Shown here in pieces: positions 37,076 through 46,620 of a stretch of 64,000 nucleotides of DNA. The notes beneath the pieces were generated by a model, which did not search any database, was not told the origin of the DNA, and saw only the letters and a list, made by a program, of their open reading frames with translations. This DNA comes from Spirosoma linguale DSM 74 (GTDB taxonomy: Bacteria > Bacteroidota > Bacteroidia > Cytophagales > Spirosomataceae), in NCBI GenBank assembly GCA_000024525.1, contig CP001769.1, positions 1,412,001-1,476,000 of the forward strand. The letters are read 5' to 3'. The number at the start of each line of letters is the position of its first letter. Position 1 is the first letter of the stretch. Both the position numbers and the translations under genes were made by a program.

Positions 37076-38617
37076 ATGAAACGAAAGGAGTTTCTACGAC
37101 AATTAAGTTTACTAACCAGTGGTGTTGCCTTTGGTGTACAGGGTGTACCTGTTCGGACCTATGCGCATAACCCATTCATGGTAGACATGGCGGGCACCAA
37201 CGGAAATATATTAGTGCTGGTGCAATTGCAGGGTGGAAATGATGGGCTCAACACGGTTGTACCCTATGAAAATAGTAGTTATTACCAAAAGCGTCCGACT
37301 ATCGCTATTCCCAAAGCGGGTGTGTTACCCTTAACCAGTCAGCTTGGCTTAAATCCGGCAATGAGCTCGTTTCGTGAATTGTACGACAATGCTCAGTTAA
37401 CGATTGTTGAAAATGTTGGTTATCAATCGCCCAACAGGTCGCACTTTCGATCAACGGATATATGGTTATCAGGCTCCGATGCTGAGACGCTGGAATACGA
37501 CGGCTGGGTGGGCCGGTATCTGGCCCATAAATTTCCAGATTATCCCGTGGCACTGCCGGAGCAGCCACTGGCTATTCAACTGGGTTCTGTAGAGTCGATG
37601 CTCCTGCAAAGCCCGGTGGGGTCTATGGCTACGGTGTTCGAAAGCCCCGATACGTTTTATCAACTGGTGCAGGGGAGCAGTGCCGAGTCGGCGTCTGTTC
37701 CCAATACGGTGGCTGGCGAAGAGCTTAAATTTTTACAGCAAATGGCTGCCCAATCCATTCAGTATTCCGATATCATCAAGAAAAAGGCAGACAGTGGAAA
37801 AAATGTCGTGGGCTATCCCAATACGAGCCTGGGAAAGCAATTGGCTATTGTGGCCGATTTAATTTCCGGAGGGCTCACAACGCCGGTTTACCTAACGACT
37901 CTGGGGGGATTTGATACCCACGCCAATCAGGTAGTGGCCGGTAATGTAACAACCGGCCAGCACGCCAATCTGCTTAAAACAGTAGCCGATGCGGTGGCTG
38001 CATTCACGAAGGATTTAAAGAGGCAGAATCTGGCAAACCGGGTAACAGTTATGACATTTTCTGAGTTTGGCCGGCGCGTCAATCAGAACGGAACAACGGG
38101 TACCGATCATGGTACGGCGGCCCCGCTTTTTGTCGTTGGTAATTCGGTACGCGGTGGGATAGTAGGCACGCCACCCGATCTAAATGATCTCGACAGTAAC
38201 GGCGATCTGAGATTTAAACATGATTTCAGGCAGGTTTACGCCAGTGTTCTTCGCGACCATCTTGGCGTTGATGCGGCCAATACAAAGACGATTCTGGGGC
38301 GCGATTTTGAGACTTTACCAATTTTTCGCCAGAATTCGGCGCTGGAGGTTACTGAAGGTTTCTTTGCGTTAGGGCAGAATACCCCCAATCCCTTTGCCAA
38401 TTATACCGACATTCAGTTTACCCTGAAACAGGCTAGTAACGCACGGTTAGTCGTATATGACCTCACAGGGCGTGAGGTACTTGTGCTCCGGGAAAGTCGA
38501 TTTGATGTTGGTAATTATACTATTCCTCTCTCTGGGACTAGCCTGGCTGCCGGGCAGTACCTGTACAGCCTGCAAACCGATTTTGGGCGACAGGTAAGGC
38601 GTATGGCGAAAGTGTAA
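37076..38617 (+). CDS. DUF1501 protein with C-terminal type IX secretion sorting domain
   Basis: The 513-residue protein starts MKRKEFLRQLSLLTSGVAF, a signal-like leader without a true twin-arginine pair. The DUF1501 (sulfatase-like alkaline phosphatase superfamily) body follows: LVLVQLQGGNDGLNTVVPY, RSHFRSTDIWLSG, LGGFDTHANQV, VTVMTFSEFGRRVNQNGT, GTDHGTAAPLFVVG. The last 85 residues (NTPNPFANYTDIQFTL, LVVYDLTGREVLVL, GQYLYSLQTD) are a type A type IX secretion sorting domain, so the protein should be exported through the outer membrane and anchored or released. It is paired with the DUF1800 gene. Confidence 0.92.
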   Translation: MKRKEFLRQLSLLTSGVAFGVQGVPVRTYAHNPFMVDMAGTNGNILVLVQLQGGNDGLNTVVPYENSSYYQKRPTIAIPKAGVLPLTSQLGLNPAMSSFRELYDNAQLTIVENVGYQSPNRSHFRSTDIWLSGSDAETLEYDGWVGRYLAHKFPDYPVALPEQPLAIQLGSVESMLLQSPVGSMATVFESPDTFYQLVQGSSAESASVPNTVAGEELKFLQQMAAQSIQYSDIIKKKADSGKNVVGYPNTSLGKQLAIVADLISGGLTTPVYLTTLGGFDTHANQVVAGNVTTGQHANLLKTVADAVAAFTKDLKRQNLANRVTVMTFSEFGRRVNQNGTTGTDHGTAAPLFVVGNSVRGGIVGTPPDLNDLDSNGDLRFKHDFRQVYASVLRDHLGVDAANTKTILGRDFETLPIFRQNSALEVTEGFFALGQNTPNPFANYTDIQFTLKQASNARLVVYDLTGREVLVLRESRFDVGNYTIPLSGTSLAAGQYLYSLQTDFGRQVRRMAKV

Positions 38618-38648
38618 ACAAGAAAACAGGAAAGGATTGCGATAACCC

Positions 38649-38677
38649 GAATGAAGTAGTTTTTACCTGCTTCATTC
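38649..38677 (+). terminator. Weak hairpin after the DUF1501 gene
   Basis: GAATGAAGTAG (38649-38659) pairs with CTGCTTCATTC (38667-38677) over 11 bp with one G.U and a T-rich loop. No T tract follows. Confidence 0.4.
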
Positions 38678-38721
38678 ATCCTCCTCTACATCGCTTATTG
38701 CTTTTACAGTATCTTTACCGC

Positions 38722-39561
38722 ATGACGTTTTCTGAATTATCTCCCCGCCGTCAGGAACAGCTAATGGCTTTTGACCGGCTCCTGACCATCATGGACGAGT
38801 TGCGTGAGCAGTGTCCCTGGGATCGCAAACAGACGTTGGAAAGCCTGCGTCACTTAACCATTGAGGAAACATACGAACTTTCCGATGCCATCCTGGAAAA
38901 TGATTTACCCGAAATCCGAAAAGAGATAGGGGATATTCAGCTACATCTGGTCTTTTATGCTAAAATTGCCTCCGAAGCACCTGCCGATTCGCCGGACCGA
39001 TTTGATATTGCCGACGTATTGAACAGCGTTTGTGAAAAACTTATCAGCCGCCACCCGCACATATATCCGGATGCTAGTGGTAGTAAAGTAATTGCCGAAA
39101 ATGAAGAACAGGTAAAAGCTAACTGGGAGCAACTTAAGCTAAAAGAAGGAAACAAATCGGTGCTGGGCGGAGTGCCTGGTTCATTGCCTGCCCTGGTGAA
39201 AGCTATGCGTATTCAGGAAAAAGCCAGGGGGGCTGGGTTCGACTGGTACGAAAAGCAGCAGGTGTGGCAAAAAGTAGAAGAGGAGATGCAGGAATTCAAA
39301 GCCGAATTTAATGCGGAGTCCGAAACGGTGATTGATCCTCAACGGGCCGAAGCCGAGTTTGGTGATTTACTTTTTTCACTGGTCAACTACGCCCGTTTTA
39401 TCGACATAAATCCTGAGACTGCTCTCGAACGCACCAACAAAAAATTCATTAAACGATTTCAGTATATAGAAGAACAAGCCCGTGCCAATGGTCGAACCCT
39501 CAGCAGCATGACACTGGCCGAAATGGACGTATACTGGAACGAGGCCAAGAGCGTGGGGTAA
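38722..39561 (+). CDS. mazG: Nucleoside triphosphate pyrophosphohydrolase
   Basis: The ATG at 38722 (MTFSELSPRRQEQ) is preferred over an upstream TTG, giving 279 residues. Two MazG domains are visible. The first has CPWDRKQTLESLRHLTIEETYELSDAIL and EIRKEIGDIQLHLVFYAKIA (metal-binding Glu/Asp set). The second has VEEEMQEFKAEF and EAEFGDLLFSLVNYARF with NPETALERTNKKFIKRFQYIE. The enzyme hydrolyses (d)NTPs to NMP and pyrophosphate and limits mutagenic or alarmone nucleotides. It is followed after 50 bp by a metallophosphoesterase gene. Confidence 0.95.
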   Translation: MTFSELSPRRQEQLMAFDRLLTIMDELREQCPWDRKQTLESLRHLTIEETYELSDAILENDLPEIRKEIGDIQLHLVFYAKIASEAPADSPDRFDIADVLNSVCEKLISRHPHIYPDASGSKVIAENEEQVKANWEQLKLKEGNKSVLGGVPGSLPALVKAMRIQEKARGAGFDWYEKQQVWQKVEEEMQEFKAEFNAESETVIDPQRAEAEFGDLLFSLVNYARFIDINPETALERTNKKFIKRFQYIEEQARANGRTLSSMTLAEMDVYWNEAKSVG

Positions 39562-39611
39562 CATATGCTTAATGACTTTTCGCACCCCACAACTAGATTA
39601 TTCATCAAATC

Positions 39612-40355
39612 ATGCGCATTGCTTTTCTAACCGACATGCATCTGGGTGCCGAAGGTGAACTCCCGGAAGGGGTCGATGTTCGGCAAAATTTTCTCAAAGC
39701 ACTGGCGTTCCTGACTGAGTTGAAGCCAAGCTGTTTGGTATTAGGTGGTGACTTTTGCATTTCTGTCGGCGACTCGTCCATCTATCAATGGGTGAAAAAA
39801 CAGGTTGACGAGCTACCCTTTCCGTACTATGTGATTCCGGGTAATCATGACGACCCGACGATGTTGGCCGAAGTGTTCAATAAAATGCATGACTTACACG
39901 GAGGAGAACTGTATTACGCGCTGTCGCTGGAAGGAAGGCCCACTTTGTTTTTAGATTCATCAAAAGGGGCCTTTTCAGACCAGCAATGGACCTGGTTTCG
40001 GGACTATTTATCCGCTCTTCGTGATAACAATATTGTGGTGTTTATGCACCATCCGCCCCTACCGGCCGATGTTCAGTTTATGGACCGGAAATATCCGTTT
40101 CGGCAAAGCGAAGAATTTATCGAACTCGTGCGCGACTTACCTTGTCATGTGACGGTAATCTGCGGTCATTATCACGTCGAGAAAGTGGTGCAGCGTGGTA
40201 ATTTATTAGTCTTACTCTCTCCGTCTACCTTCTATCAGATGAAGCAGGATACGGTCGGATTCGCGGTTGATACCTTACGCGTTGGTATCCGTGAAATCAA
40301 TCTGACCACGCATGGAACCAACAGTGCCGTCTATTATTTAGACCCTGAAAATTAA
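39612..40355 (+). CDS. Calcineurin-like metallophosphoesterase (CpdA-like)
   Basis: The 247-residue protein has the full class III phosphodiesterase metal set: TDMHLG at residue 6, LGGDF near 45, IPGNHDD near 79, FMHHPP near 145 and CGHYHVE near 187. It has no signal peptide and should be cytosolic. Relatives include 3',5'-cyclic nucleotide phosphodiesterases and general phosphodiesterases; the substrate is not readable. It probably shares a transcript with mazG. A long AT-rich stretch follows. Confidence 0.88.
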   Translation: MRIAFLTDMHLGAEGELPEGVDVRQNFLKALAFLTELKPSCLVLGGDFCISVGDSSIYQWVKKQVDELPFPYYVIPGNHDDPTMLAEVFNKMHDLHGGELYYALSLEGRPTLFLDSSKGAFSDQQWTWFRDYLSALRDNNIVVFMHHPPLPADVQFMDRKYPFRQSEEFIELVRDLPCHVTVICGHYHVEKVVQRGNLLVLLSPSTFYQMKQDTVGFAVDTLRVGIREINLTTHGTNSAVYYLDPEN

Positions 40356-40559
40356 GATAGGTACATTTTTTAATCTATTTTAAAAATGGGCTTGCCACAC
40401 GTCACACATTCAATGACTTGCTAGCACATACAAAAAAATGCTAAAACGATGGGGAATTGTTATTATACGGTGTAGTTATAATTACTTAAAAAATTACAAA
40501 TTAATTTAAAATTAAAAAATACTGTTTATATAAAGTATATATAGGCCGGTTTTTATAAA

Positions 40560-40587
40560 TTTGCCAAAACTTCCGTATTTAATTTTG
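40560..40587 (+). promoter_or_regulatory. Promoter of the orphan gene at 40610
   Basis: TTTG (40560-40563), 16 bases, then TAATTTTG (40580-40587), close to the Bacteroidota TTTG/TAnnTTTG pattern though one or two bases short. The predicted leader is about 16 nt. Confidence 0.55.
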
Positions 40588-40609
40588 TACTTTTCTTAAT
40601 AATTAAAAT

Positions 40610-40891
40610 ATGGTACTACGTTTCACCACCGTTGATATACTAGGTAATGATCGGGAATATGCGTGGTGGTTTTCCACTATGGAGTATGCTCTGGATGTAT
40701 TAAGTTCGTTATGCGCATCAGGAAAATACATCTCTAAAGCTGAACTTATTGACCAGGGGCATCACACAACGCTTCCTGTTGAGGCATTTGATGGCAGCTC
40801 TTTGTCAATGCCTATTCAGGAGTTAGAAAATCAATGGCTGGAGTTGTTGTATGTTCCTGGTGATTCTACATGGCCGTTGGCAAGCTGGTAG
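40610..40891 (+). CDS. Small orphan protein, unknown function
   Basis: I do not recognise this 93-residue protein. It is mixed hydrophobic and acidic (YAWWFSTMEYALDVLSSLC; PIQELENQWLELLYVPGD), with five Trp residues, no signal peptide and no clear membrane helix, and it looks like a compact alpha/beta cytosolic domain. Its own promoter lies in a 250-bp AT-rich upstream stretch, and a hairpin follows it, so it forms a single-gene transcription unit. Composition of the upstream region differs from neighbouring core genes, which could mean recent acquisition. Confidence 0.6.
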   Translation: MVLRFTTVDILGNDREYAWWFSTMEYALDVLSSLCASGKYISKAELIDQGHHTTLPVEAFDGSSLSMPIQELENQWLELLYVPGDSTWPLASW

Positions 40892-40954
40892 GGAGTAAGC
40901 GTTTAGCACGGCAACGGACCTATTCTCATTACACTGTTTAGCCCCACTATAGTT

Positions 40955-41020
40955 GTAGGATGCAGGACAGATGAGTTAATCGTTTTCCAATATATCATCC
41001 ATCCTGCGTCCTGCTTTTTT
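40955..41020. terminator. Hairpin terminator between the orphan gene and guaB
   Basis: Arms 40955-40974 and 40995-41014 pair over 20 positions with two G.U and two mismatches (core GGATGCAGGA), followed rightward by a T6 run. It lies 63 bp after the orphan gene and just beyond the end of the convergent guaB. Confidence 0.75.
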
Positions 41021-41022
41021 CT

Positions 41023-42495
41023 TTACCGTGCCGAATAATTCGGAGCTTCTTTCTGAATCTGAATATCGTGCGGGTGACTTTCGCGCGAACCAGCTGTGGT
41101 GATTTTTACAAATTTAGCCTGCTGAAGCGTCGGAATATCAATGGCGCCACAATACCCCATCCCAGCTTTCAGCCCACCAACCATCTGGTATATAATTTCC
41201 GAGACTTTACCTTTGACCGGTACGCGGCCAACGATGCCTTCGGGTACCAGTTTCTTGATGTCATCTTCCGCATCCTGAAAATAGCGATCCTTCGAGCCAT
41301 CTTCCATAGCTTCGACTGAGCCCATACCCCGGTACGTCTTGAACCGCCGACCTTCATAAAGCACAACTTCGCCGGGGGCCTCTTCAGTACCCGCCAGAAG
41401 CGAACCAATCATGACGGTGCTGGCTCCTCCGGCAATGGCTTTGGTAATATCGCCCGAAAAGCGAATACCGCCGTCAGCAATGACCGGAACACCCGTGCCC
41501 TGTAAGGCTTTTGCTGACTCATAAACGGCCGTCAGCTGCGGCATACCGATACCGGCAATGATTCGGGTGGTGCAGATACTGCCCGGCCCTACGCCCACCT
41601 TTACCGCATCGGCACCAGCCTCAGCCAGGGCTTTAGCCCCTTCACCAGTGGCTACGTTTCCAGCAATGACCTGTAGTTTGGGGAACAGTTCCTTAATTCC
41701 CCGAACGGCGTCCAGAACACCCTTCGAGTGACCGTGGGCGGTGTCGACACTGATCACGTCTACGCCCGCCTTCACAAGCGCTTCGATACGCCGGTGCAAA
41801 TCAGGCGTAACGCCAACGGCAGCGCCCACGCGTAAGCGCCCCAGTTCGTCTTTGCAGGCGTTAGGATGGCTCTTTTTCTTCAGAATGTCTTTGTAGGTAA
41901 TCAGACCGACTAACTGGTAGGTGTCATTGACAATCGGCAGTTTTTCAATCCGGTGCTGCTGAAGGATCGTCTCCGCTTCTTCGAGCGTTAGGCCTTCCCG
42001 GGCTGTAATCAGGTTTTTTTGCGTCATTACAGCCGTAACGGGCTTAGTCATGTCGTGCTGAAACCGCAGATCACGGTTGGTCAGGATGCCAACCAGCTTA
42101 CCCGATTCGTCGATAACCGGGATACCGCCAATTTTAAACTCGCGCATGATTTTATGCGCGTCGCCTAAAGTAGCCGTTTCAAGAAGTGTGATGGGATCGA
42201 TGATCATCCCACTTTCCGAGCGCTTGACTTTCCGAACCTGGTCGGCCTGAGCCTCAATGCTCATATTCTTGTGGATAATGCCGATACCGCCTTCCTGCGC
42301 CATCGCAATAGCCAATGCCGACTCAGTAACGGTGTCCATTGCCGCCGAAATGAGTGGAACGTTTAGCCGGATGTTGCGGGTAAGTTGGGCAACGGTTTGC
42401 GTATCGCGTGGGAGAACCTCCGAATAGGCGGGTAGCAGCAGTACGTCGTCGTAGGTGAGAGCCTCGTAAAGAAATTTACTGGTATCTAAGCTCAT
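41023..42495 (-). CDS. guaB: IMP dehydrogenase
   Basis: The 490-residue enzyme oxidises IMP to XMP with NAD+, the committed step to GTP. The N-terminus [17 protein letters not shown] and substrate loop with catalytic Cys308 ([12 protein letters not shown]) are clear, as are the CBS pair (about 95-205, with [21 protein letters not shown] and [11 protein letters not shown]), the [12 protein letters not shown] segment and the flap [10 protein letters not shown]. It is complete and of standard length. A promoter with an exact -7 box lies directly upstream. Confidence 0.97.
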   Translation of the reverse strand: MSLDTSKFLYEALTYDDVLLLPAYSEVLPRDTQTVAQLTRNIRLNVPLISAAMDTVTESALAIAMAQEGGIGIIHKNMSIEAQADQVRKVKRSESGMIIDPITLLETATLGDAHKIMREFKIGGIPVIDESGKLVGILTNRDLRFQHDMTKPVTAVMTQKNLITAREGLTLEEAETILQQHRIEKLPIVNDTYQLVGLITYKDILKKKSHPNACKDELGRLRVGAAVGVTPDLHRRIEALVKAGVDVISVDTAHGHSKGVLDAVRGIKELFPKLQVIAGNVATGEGAKALAEAGADAVKVGVGPGSICTTRIIAGIGMPQLTAVYESAKALQGTGVPVIADGGIRFSGDITKAIAGGASTVMIGSLLAGTEEAPGEVVLYEGRRFKTYRGMGSVEAMEDGSKDRYFQDAEDDIKKLVPEGIVGRVPVKGKVSEIIYQMVGGLKAGMGYCGAIDIPTLQQAKFVKITTAGSRESHPHDIQIQKEAPNYSAR

Positions 42496-42526
42496 AGCAA
42501 ATAAACAAGTGGTGTTATTTGCCGGA

Positions 42527-42552
42527 CAAAAGTACGAAAAAAACTAATCCAA
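42527..42552 (-). promoter_or_regulatory. guaB promoter
   Basis: Read leftward: TTG (42552-42550), 15 bases, TACTTTTG (42534-42527). The -7 box is exact and the spacing slightly short. The predicted leader is about 25 nt. Confidence 0.5.
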
Positions 42553-42644
42553 CCAGCGTGTCATGTAGGATTAATACGGATTTAACGATTTATTGACAGA
42601 GGCTGTCAAAGGTAAGGACGTTGGCAGACCGAAGAGTGGACCTT

Positions 42645-43079
42645 TTAGCCCGAGATTTTATCCAGTTTGATCCGTATCGTCTTACCGCCGTCGCTAACGC
42701 TGAATTCGCAGTCGCCAAACTTAGGTGCTGATAGCTTGGGCCGAAAATCATTACTGAATCCGTAAGGCTCTTTGGGAATGCCAAACATCCGTTTATCCAT
42801 TTTTCCGTTCCCATTTTCGTCGTGATACACCGCAATAGCGTACTCGCCCGGTTCAACCGAAAAGGTAGTTTGCACCCGTTCGTGCGTTGCGTCGACTTTT
42901 TTGCCTTCTATGGGTTTTCCTTCGGGAAAATCTTTTCCGGGTTTAAAAAGAGCTACATATACGGCACCTTTCAACGTGCGAACGTTATGTACTTCAACGG
43001 TTAAGTTTGTTTTTTTAGGGACATCCGGGTTCGAAAAACTAGCGGAGAACAGTGTGAAAATCGAAAGCAAATAGAGCAT
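42645..43079 (-). CDS. Secreted DUF2141 protein
   Basis: The 144-residue protein has a short signal peptide (MLYLLSIFTLFSASFS) and the DUF2141 signature: LTVEVHNVRTLKGAVYVALF, FSVEPGEYAIAVYHDENGNGKMD, GIPKEPYGFSND. It is a small periplasmic or surface beta protein of unknown function. The DENGNGKMD loop resembles a calcium-binding loop. It is divergent from recJ with only 40 bp between the starts, so their promoters overlap. Confidence 0.9.
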   Translation of the reverse strand: MLYLLSIFTLFSASFSNPDVPKKTNLTVEVHNVRTLKGAVYVALFKPGKDFPEGKPIEGKKVDATHERVQTTFSVEPGEYAIAVYHDENGNGKMDKRMFGIPKEPYGFSNDFRPKLSAPKFGDCEFSVSDGGKTIRIKLDKISG

Positions 43080-43119
43080 ACATTGAGTGTTTTTCTAAAA
43101 ACGGATTTATCTTGCAATT

Positions 43120-44874
43120 ATGATAGCCCAACCGCCCCCCGCTTCCAAACGATGGATCACGAAACCTTTGCCCGATTCAGCAGAGCAGCGGTCAGCTATT
43201 GAAACATTAACCAGTTCGTTGGGTGTTAGTCCTTTTTTGGCCGCACTTTTAGTCCAGCGTGGCGTACAAACCTACGAAGAAGCCCGGACGTTCTTTCGAC
43301 CCGAGATCAATCATCTGCATAATCCGTTCGAAATGAAAGACATGGACAAGGCCATTATGCGCCTGCAAATGGCCATGCTTCCCGAACGGCAGGAAAAAAT
43401 TCTGATCTACGGCGACTATGATGTTGATGGCACAACCTCGGTGGCACTCGTTTACGGATTTCTGAAAAGTTATCATCCGGCCATCGACTACTACATTCCT
43501 GACCGCTACAAAGAAGGGTACGGGATTTCGAAGCAGGGCATTCAATGGGCAGCCGAGAATGGTTTTTCGCTGATTATTGCCCTCGACTGCGGCATCAAAT
43601 CCATTGATCGGGTAGCCGAAGCAAAGGCCCTCGGCGTCGATTTTATTATCTGCGATCACCACCGCCCCGGCGACCAAATCCCCGACGCAGCCGCTGTACT
43701 TGACCCTAAACGGGACGATTGCGCGTATCCTTACAAAGAACTGAGCGGTTGTGGCGTGGGCTTCAAATTGCTCCAGGCGTTTTGTCTGCACAAAGGCATT
43801 GACCTGAACGAGCTATACCCAAGCCTTGATCTGGTGGCCGTCAGTATTGCGTCCGATATTGTGCCGCTTACGGGCGAAAACCGGGTGCTGGCTCATTACG
43901 GCCTGAAACACCTCAATGCGTCGCCCCGCACCGGCCTGAAAGCCCTGATTAAAATAGCCGGGTTTTCGCGCGAGCTGGATATCACTAACCTGGTTTTTGG
44001 CTTGGGGCCACGCATCAATGCCGCCGGGCGTATCCAGCACGCCAAAGCCGCCGTGCAGCTTCTATTAGCCGAATCCGAAGAAGAAGCCGATGAATTCGCC
44101 ATGGCCATTAACAAACACAACAACAGCCGACGCGAGTTTGACAGTTCAATGACCGAACAGGCGCTGGAGATGATTCGCGGCAATGAATCCTTACTTCAGG
44201 CGAAGAGTACGGTCCTGTTCGATGCCAGTTGGCACAAAGGCGTAATCGGCATCGTGGCATCACGCTGCATCGAGCATTTTCACCGGCCCACCATCATCCT
44301 GACCCAGTCGAACGATAAAGCCGCCGGGTCAGCACGGTCAGTGCCGGGTTTCGATGTATACGAAGCGATTGAAGAGTGCGCTGATTTGCTGGAACAGTTT
44401 GGCGGACATACGTTTGCAGCCGGAATGACGATGTCGGTGGACAACATCGACGCCTTCCGGAAAAAGTTTGAAGAAGTGGTTGCCAGTCGCATCAAAGAAG
44501 AACACCTCACTCCGCTGATCGACATTGATCTCCCGCTGGACTTTAGTGAAATCAGCGATAAGCTTTACCGGATTGTCCGGCAGATGGGGCCATTCGGTCC
44601 GCATAACCTACAGCCGACCTTCATGACTGAAGATGTGTATCTGGTAAGTGAGCCGATCATTATGAAGGAAAAACACCTCAAGATAAACGTTCGGCAGGGC
44701 GATACAACTGCTCGCCGATCGGGGCAAACATTTACGGCTATTGGTTTTGGCATGGCGCACATAGCCGACCTGCTTAGCCCCGGCAAACCTTTCTCTATCT
44801 GTTACCAGGTCGATCAGAATCATTTCAACGGAAATGTGTCTTTGCAACTGATGCTGAAGGATATAAAAGTATAA
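43120..44874 (+). CDS. recJ: Single-stranded-DNA-specific exonuclease RecJ
   Basis: The 584-residue protein has the DHH-family metal motifs: YGDYDVDGTTSVAL near residue 97, ALDCGIKS near 153, ICDHHRPGD near 178 and the GPRINAAGRIQHA segment near 295. The DHHA1 domain follows with SWHKGVIGIVASR and GSARSVPGFDVYEAI, and then the OB fold (GPFGPHNLQPTF). RecJ degrades 5'-ended single strands in recombination and mismatch repair. It is complete and of standard length. Confidence 0.96.
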   Translation: MIAQPPPASKRWITKPLPDSAEQRSAIETLTSSLGVSPFLAALLVQRGVQTYEEARTFFRPEINHLHNPFEMKDMDKAIMRLQMAMLPERQEKILIYGDYDVDGTTSVALVYGFLKSYHPAIDYYIPDRYKEGYGISKQGIQWAAENGFSLIIALDCGIKSIDRVAEAKALGVDFIICDHHRPGDQIPDAAAVLDPKRDDCAYPYKELSGCGVGFKLLQAFCLHKGIDLNELYPSLDLVAVSIASDIVPLTGENRVLAHYGLKHLNASPRTGLKALIKIAGFSRELDITNLVFGLGPRINAAGRIQHAKAAVQLLLAESEEEADEFAMAINKHNNSRREFDSSMTEQALEMIRGNESLLQAKSTVLFDASWHKGVIGIVASRCIEHFHRPTIILTQSNDKAAGSARSVPGFDVYEAIEECADLLEQFGGHTFAAGMTMSVDNIDAFRKKFEEVVASRIKEEHLTPLIDIDLPLDFSEISDKLYRIVRQMGPFGPHNLQPTFMTEDVYLVSEPIIMKEKHLKINVRQGDTTARRSGQTFTAIGFGMAHIADLLSPGKPFSICYQVDQNHFNGNVSLQLMLKDIKV

Positions 44875-45024
44875 GGCTCCCTTTTTCCATAAATTTTGTT
44901 AATAAACCGGTGTGGTCCCCTGCTCAAGCTAAAAATAGTTGGTGGTAGGCTGGATTACCGCGAACTTTGTGATCGTTGCTGTCAGCTGTAGCTGTTTAGC
45001 CGATGGTTTAGTGAACGCCTTCAC

Positions 45025-45756
45025 ATGATTCTCAGAACAGAAAATTTAATAAAGAAATACGGGTCCAGGTTGGTCAACAACAACGTATCATATCAGGTTG
45101 AAACCGGTGAAATCGTGGGACTACTAGGGCCAAACGGTGCGGGTAAAACGACTTCGTTCTACATGGCTGTGGGGTTGGTAAAGCCCAACAGCGGGAAGGT
45201 GTTTATCGACGATCTGGATGTGACTAACCTTCCTATGTATAAACGGGCTCGGCTCGGGCTGGGGTATCTGGCACAGGAAGCTTCCGTTTTTCGGGATTTA
45301 TCAGTAGAGGAAAACGTACTGGCTGTTCTCGAAATGACCGATCTTCCGAAAGCACAGCAAAAACAGAAGGTTGAGGAGCTGCTCGAAGAGTTTAGCCTTA
45401 CGCACGTTCGGAAGAGCAAGGGAAAGGTGCTGTCCGGGGGCGAACGCCGACGTACGGAAATTGCCCGTGCGCTGGCCGTTGATCCTAAATTCATTCTGCT
45501 CGACGAGCCCTTTGCCGGTGTTGATCCCATTGCGGTCGAGGACATTCAGAGCATCGTTGCCAAGCTCAAACACCGTAATATCGGAATCCTGATCACCGAC
45601 CACAACGTAAACGAAACACTTTCCATCACCGACCGGGCCTATCTGCTCTTTGAAGGTAAAATCCTAAAGCAGGGCACCGCTGAGGAATTGGCCAACGACG
45701 AACAGGTACGCCGGGTTTACCTAGGGCAGCATTTCGAACTGAAACGGAAAGTTTAG
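45025..45756 (+). CDS. lptB: LPS export ABC transporter ATP-binding protein LptB
   Basis: The 243-residue ATPase has Walker [10 protein letters not shown] near residue 35, the LptB-typical [18 protein letters not shown], signature [15 protein letters not shown], Walker [17 protein letters not shown] and switch His in [12 protein letters not shown]. With LptFG it extracts LPS from the inner membrane. It is a single gene here; the lptFG genes are not in the window. The end converges with recO across a REP-like repeat pair. Confidence 0.95.
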   Translation: MILRTENLIKKYGSRLVNNNVSYQVETGEIVGLLGPNGAGKTTSFYMAVGLVKPNSGKVFIDDLDVTNLPMYKRARLGLGYLAQEASVFRDLSVEENVLAVLEMTDLPKAQQKQKVEELLEEFSLTHVRKSKGKVLSGGERRRTEIARALAVDPKFILLDEPFAGVDPIAVEDIQSIVAKLKHRNIGILITDHNVNETLSITDRAYLLFEGKILKQGTAEELANDEQVRRVYLGQHFELKRKV

Positions 45757-45761
45757 TATGA

Positions 45762-45836
45762 TGTACCCACGGGCTTTAGCCCGTGTTTTGGAGACGATTA
45801 TCATACAAAAAACACGGGCTTTAGCCCGTGGGTACA
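45762..45836. repeat. REP-like palindrome doublet between lptB and recO
   Basis: Two copies of the palindrome CACGGGCTTTAGCCCGTG sit in the same orientation inside two 28-base arms (45762-45789 and 45809-45836). The flanks TGTACC and GGTACA are inverted, so the block is both a pair of hairpins and one large stem. The pattern recalls REP/BIME elements mobilised by REP-associated tyrosine transposases. No transposase is nearby. Confidence 0.8.
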
Positions 45837-45840
45837 CGCA

Positions 45841-46533
45841 TTACCCAAATACCTCCCGCAGTACCGGTAATGACTTTACTTCGCCGAGGGAGTCAATGTG
45901 AATGTGGTAGTACGATACCAGCGCATCTGCCAGTTCGTTGCGGGCGGAGCGGCTTAATTTAATGGGCGTACCGTAGGGTTGCCGGAGCATGACATTCAGC
46001 GCCGTATCCATCTCCTCATCGGGCAGGAAAGGGTAGGAGTTTTCCCGAAGCTGATCTTCAAATTCACGCGCCGACTCAGGGCCGAAGCCCAGAAACGAGG
46101 AGAGCTTTAGCAGGAACGCGAGGTGAAAGTTTTCGTAATTCGTTGTCGCTTCTTCCAGAAAAACCACCGATTCCACCAAAAAGCGGAACAGCACAGGACT
46201 ACCTGCTTCTTCCTTCAAAACTTTATTCAACATCTCCGTCACGAACATCGCAATGGTAGACTTTCCTACTTCGAAAGGTAAGCTTTGAAAAGGGTAGTTC
46301 GTTTTAACTTCCGAAAGGCGGGTCAGGTCGCGGTCACTTTTGTAATAAACGACCATCTCCAGCAAGGTTAGCGGCTGAAACAGAGCGATTTTGTTGTTCT
46401 TACTCCGGGCCGTTCGAACACTGTTGATAATGTAGCTTTGGAGGCCAAACTCCTCGGTGTACACGCGGGCAATAATGGACGTTTCGCGGTAACGGATATA
46501 ACTGAGGGCAATACCCCGTGTTTTTTGCAGCAT
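45841..46533 (-). CDS. recO: DNA repair protein RecO
   Basis: The ATG at 46533 gives the standard start MLQKTRGIALSYIRYRETSIIARVYT (split: MLQKTRGIAL, YIRYRETSII) and 230 residues; a TTG 22 codons upstream is unlikely. The N-terminal OB fold is followed by the helical domain. No Cys residue is present, so the zinc-finger found in some RecO proteins is absent. RecO loads RecA on SSB-coated DNA with RecR. It is divergent from the FAH-family gene. Confidence 0.9.
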   Translation of the reverse strand: MLQKTRGIALSYIRYRETSIIARVYTEEFGLQSYIINSVRTARSKNNKIALFQPLTLLEMVVYYKSDRDLTRLSEVKTNYPFQSLPFEVGKSTIAMFVTEMLNKVLKEEAGSPVLFRFLVESVVFLEEATTNYENFHLAFLLKLSSFLGFGPESAREFEDQLRENSYPFLPDEEMDTALNVMLRQPYGTPIKLSRSARNELADALVSYYHIHIDSLGEVKSLPVLREVFG

Positions 46534-46620
46534 CTGGGTTGACAGTAAACTATCTAATATAACACCTTTAAGGGATAAATAGGTCTGTTTGTCGACCAAT
46601 TACCGCTTAGTTTGTCTTCT

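Noticed and set aside
45762..45836. Inverted flanks that could be insertion-sequence ends
   Set aside because: Only 75 bp, no transposase and no target duplication; fits a REP-like palindrome pair better.
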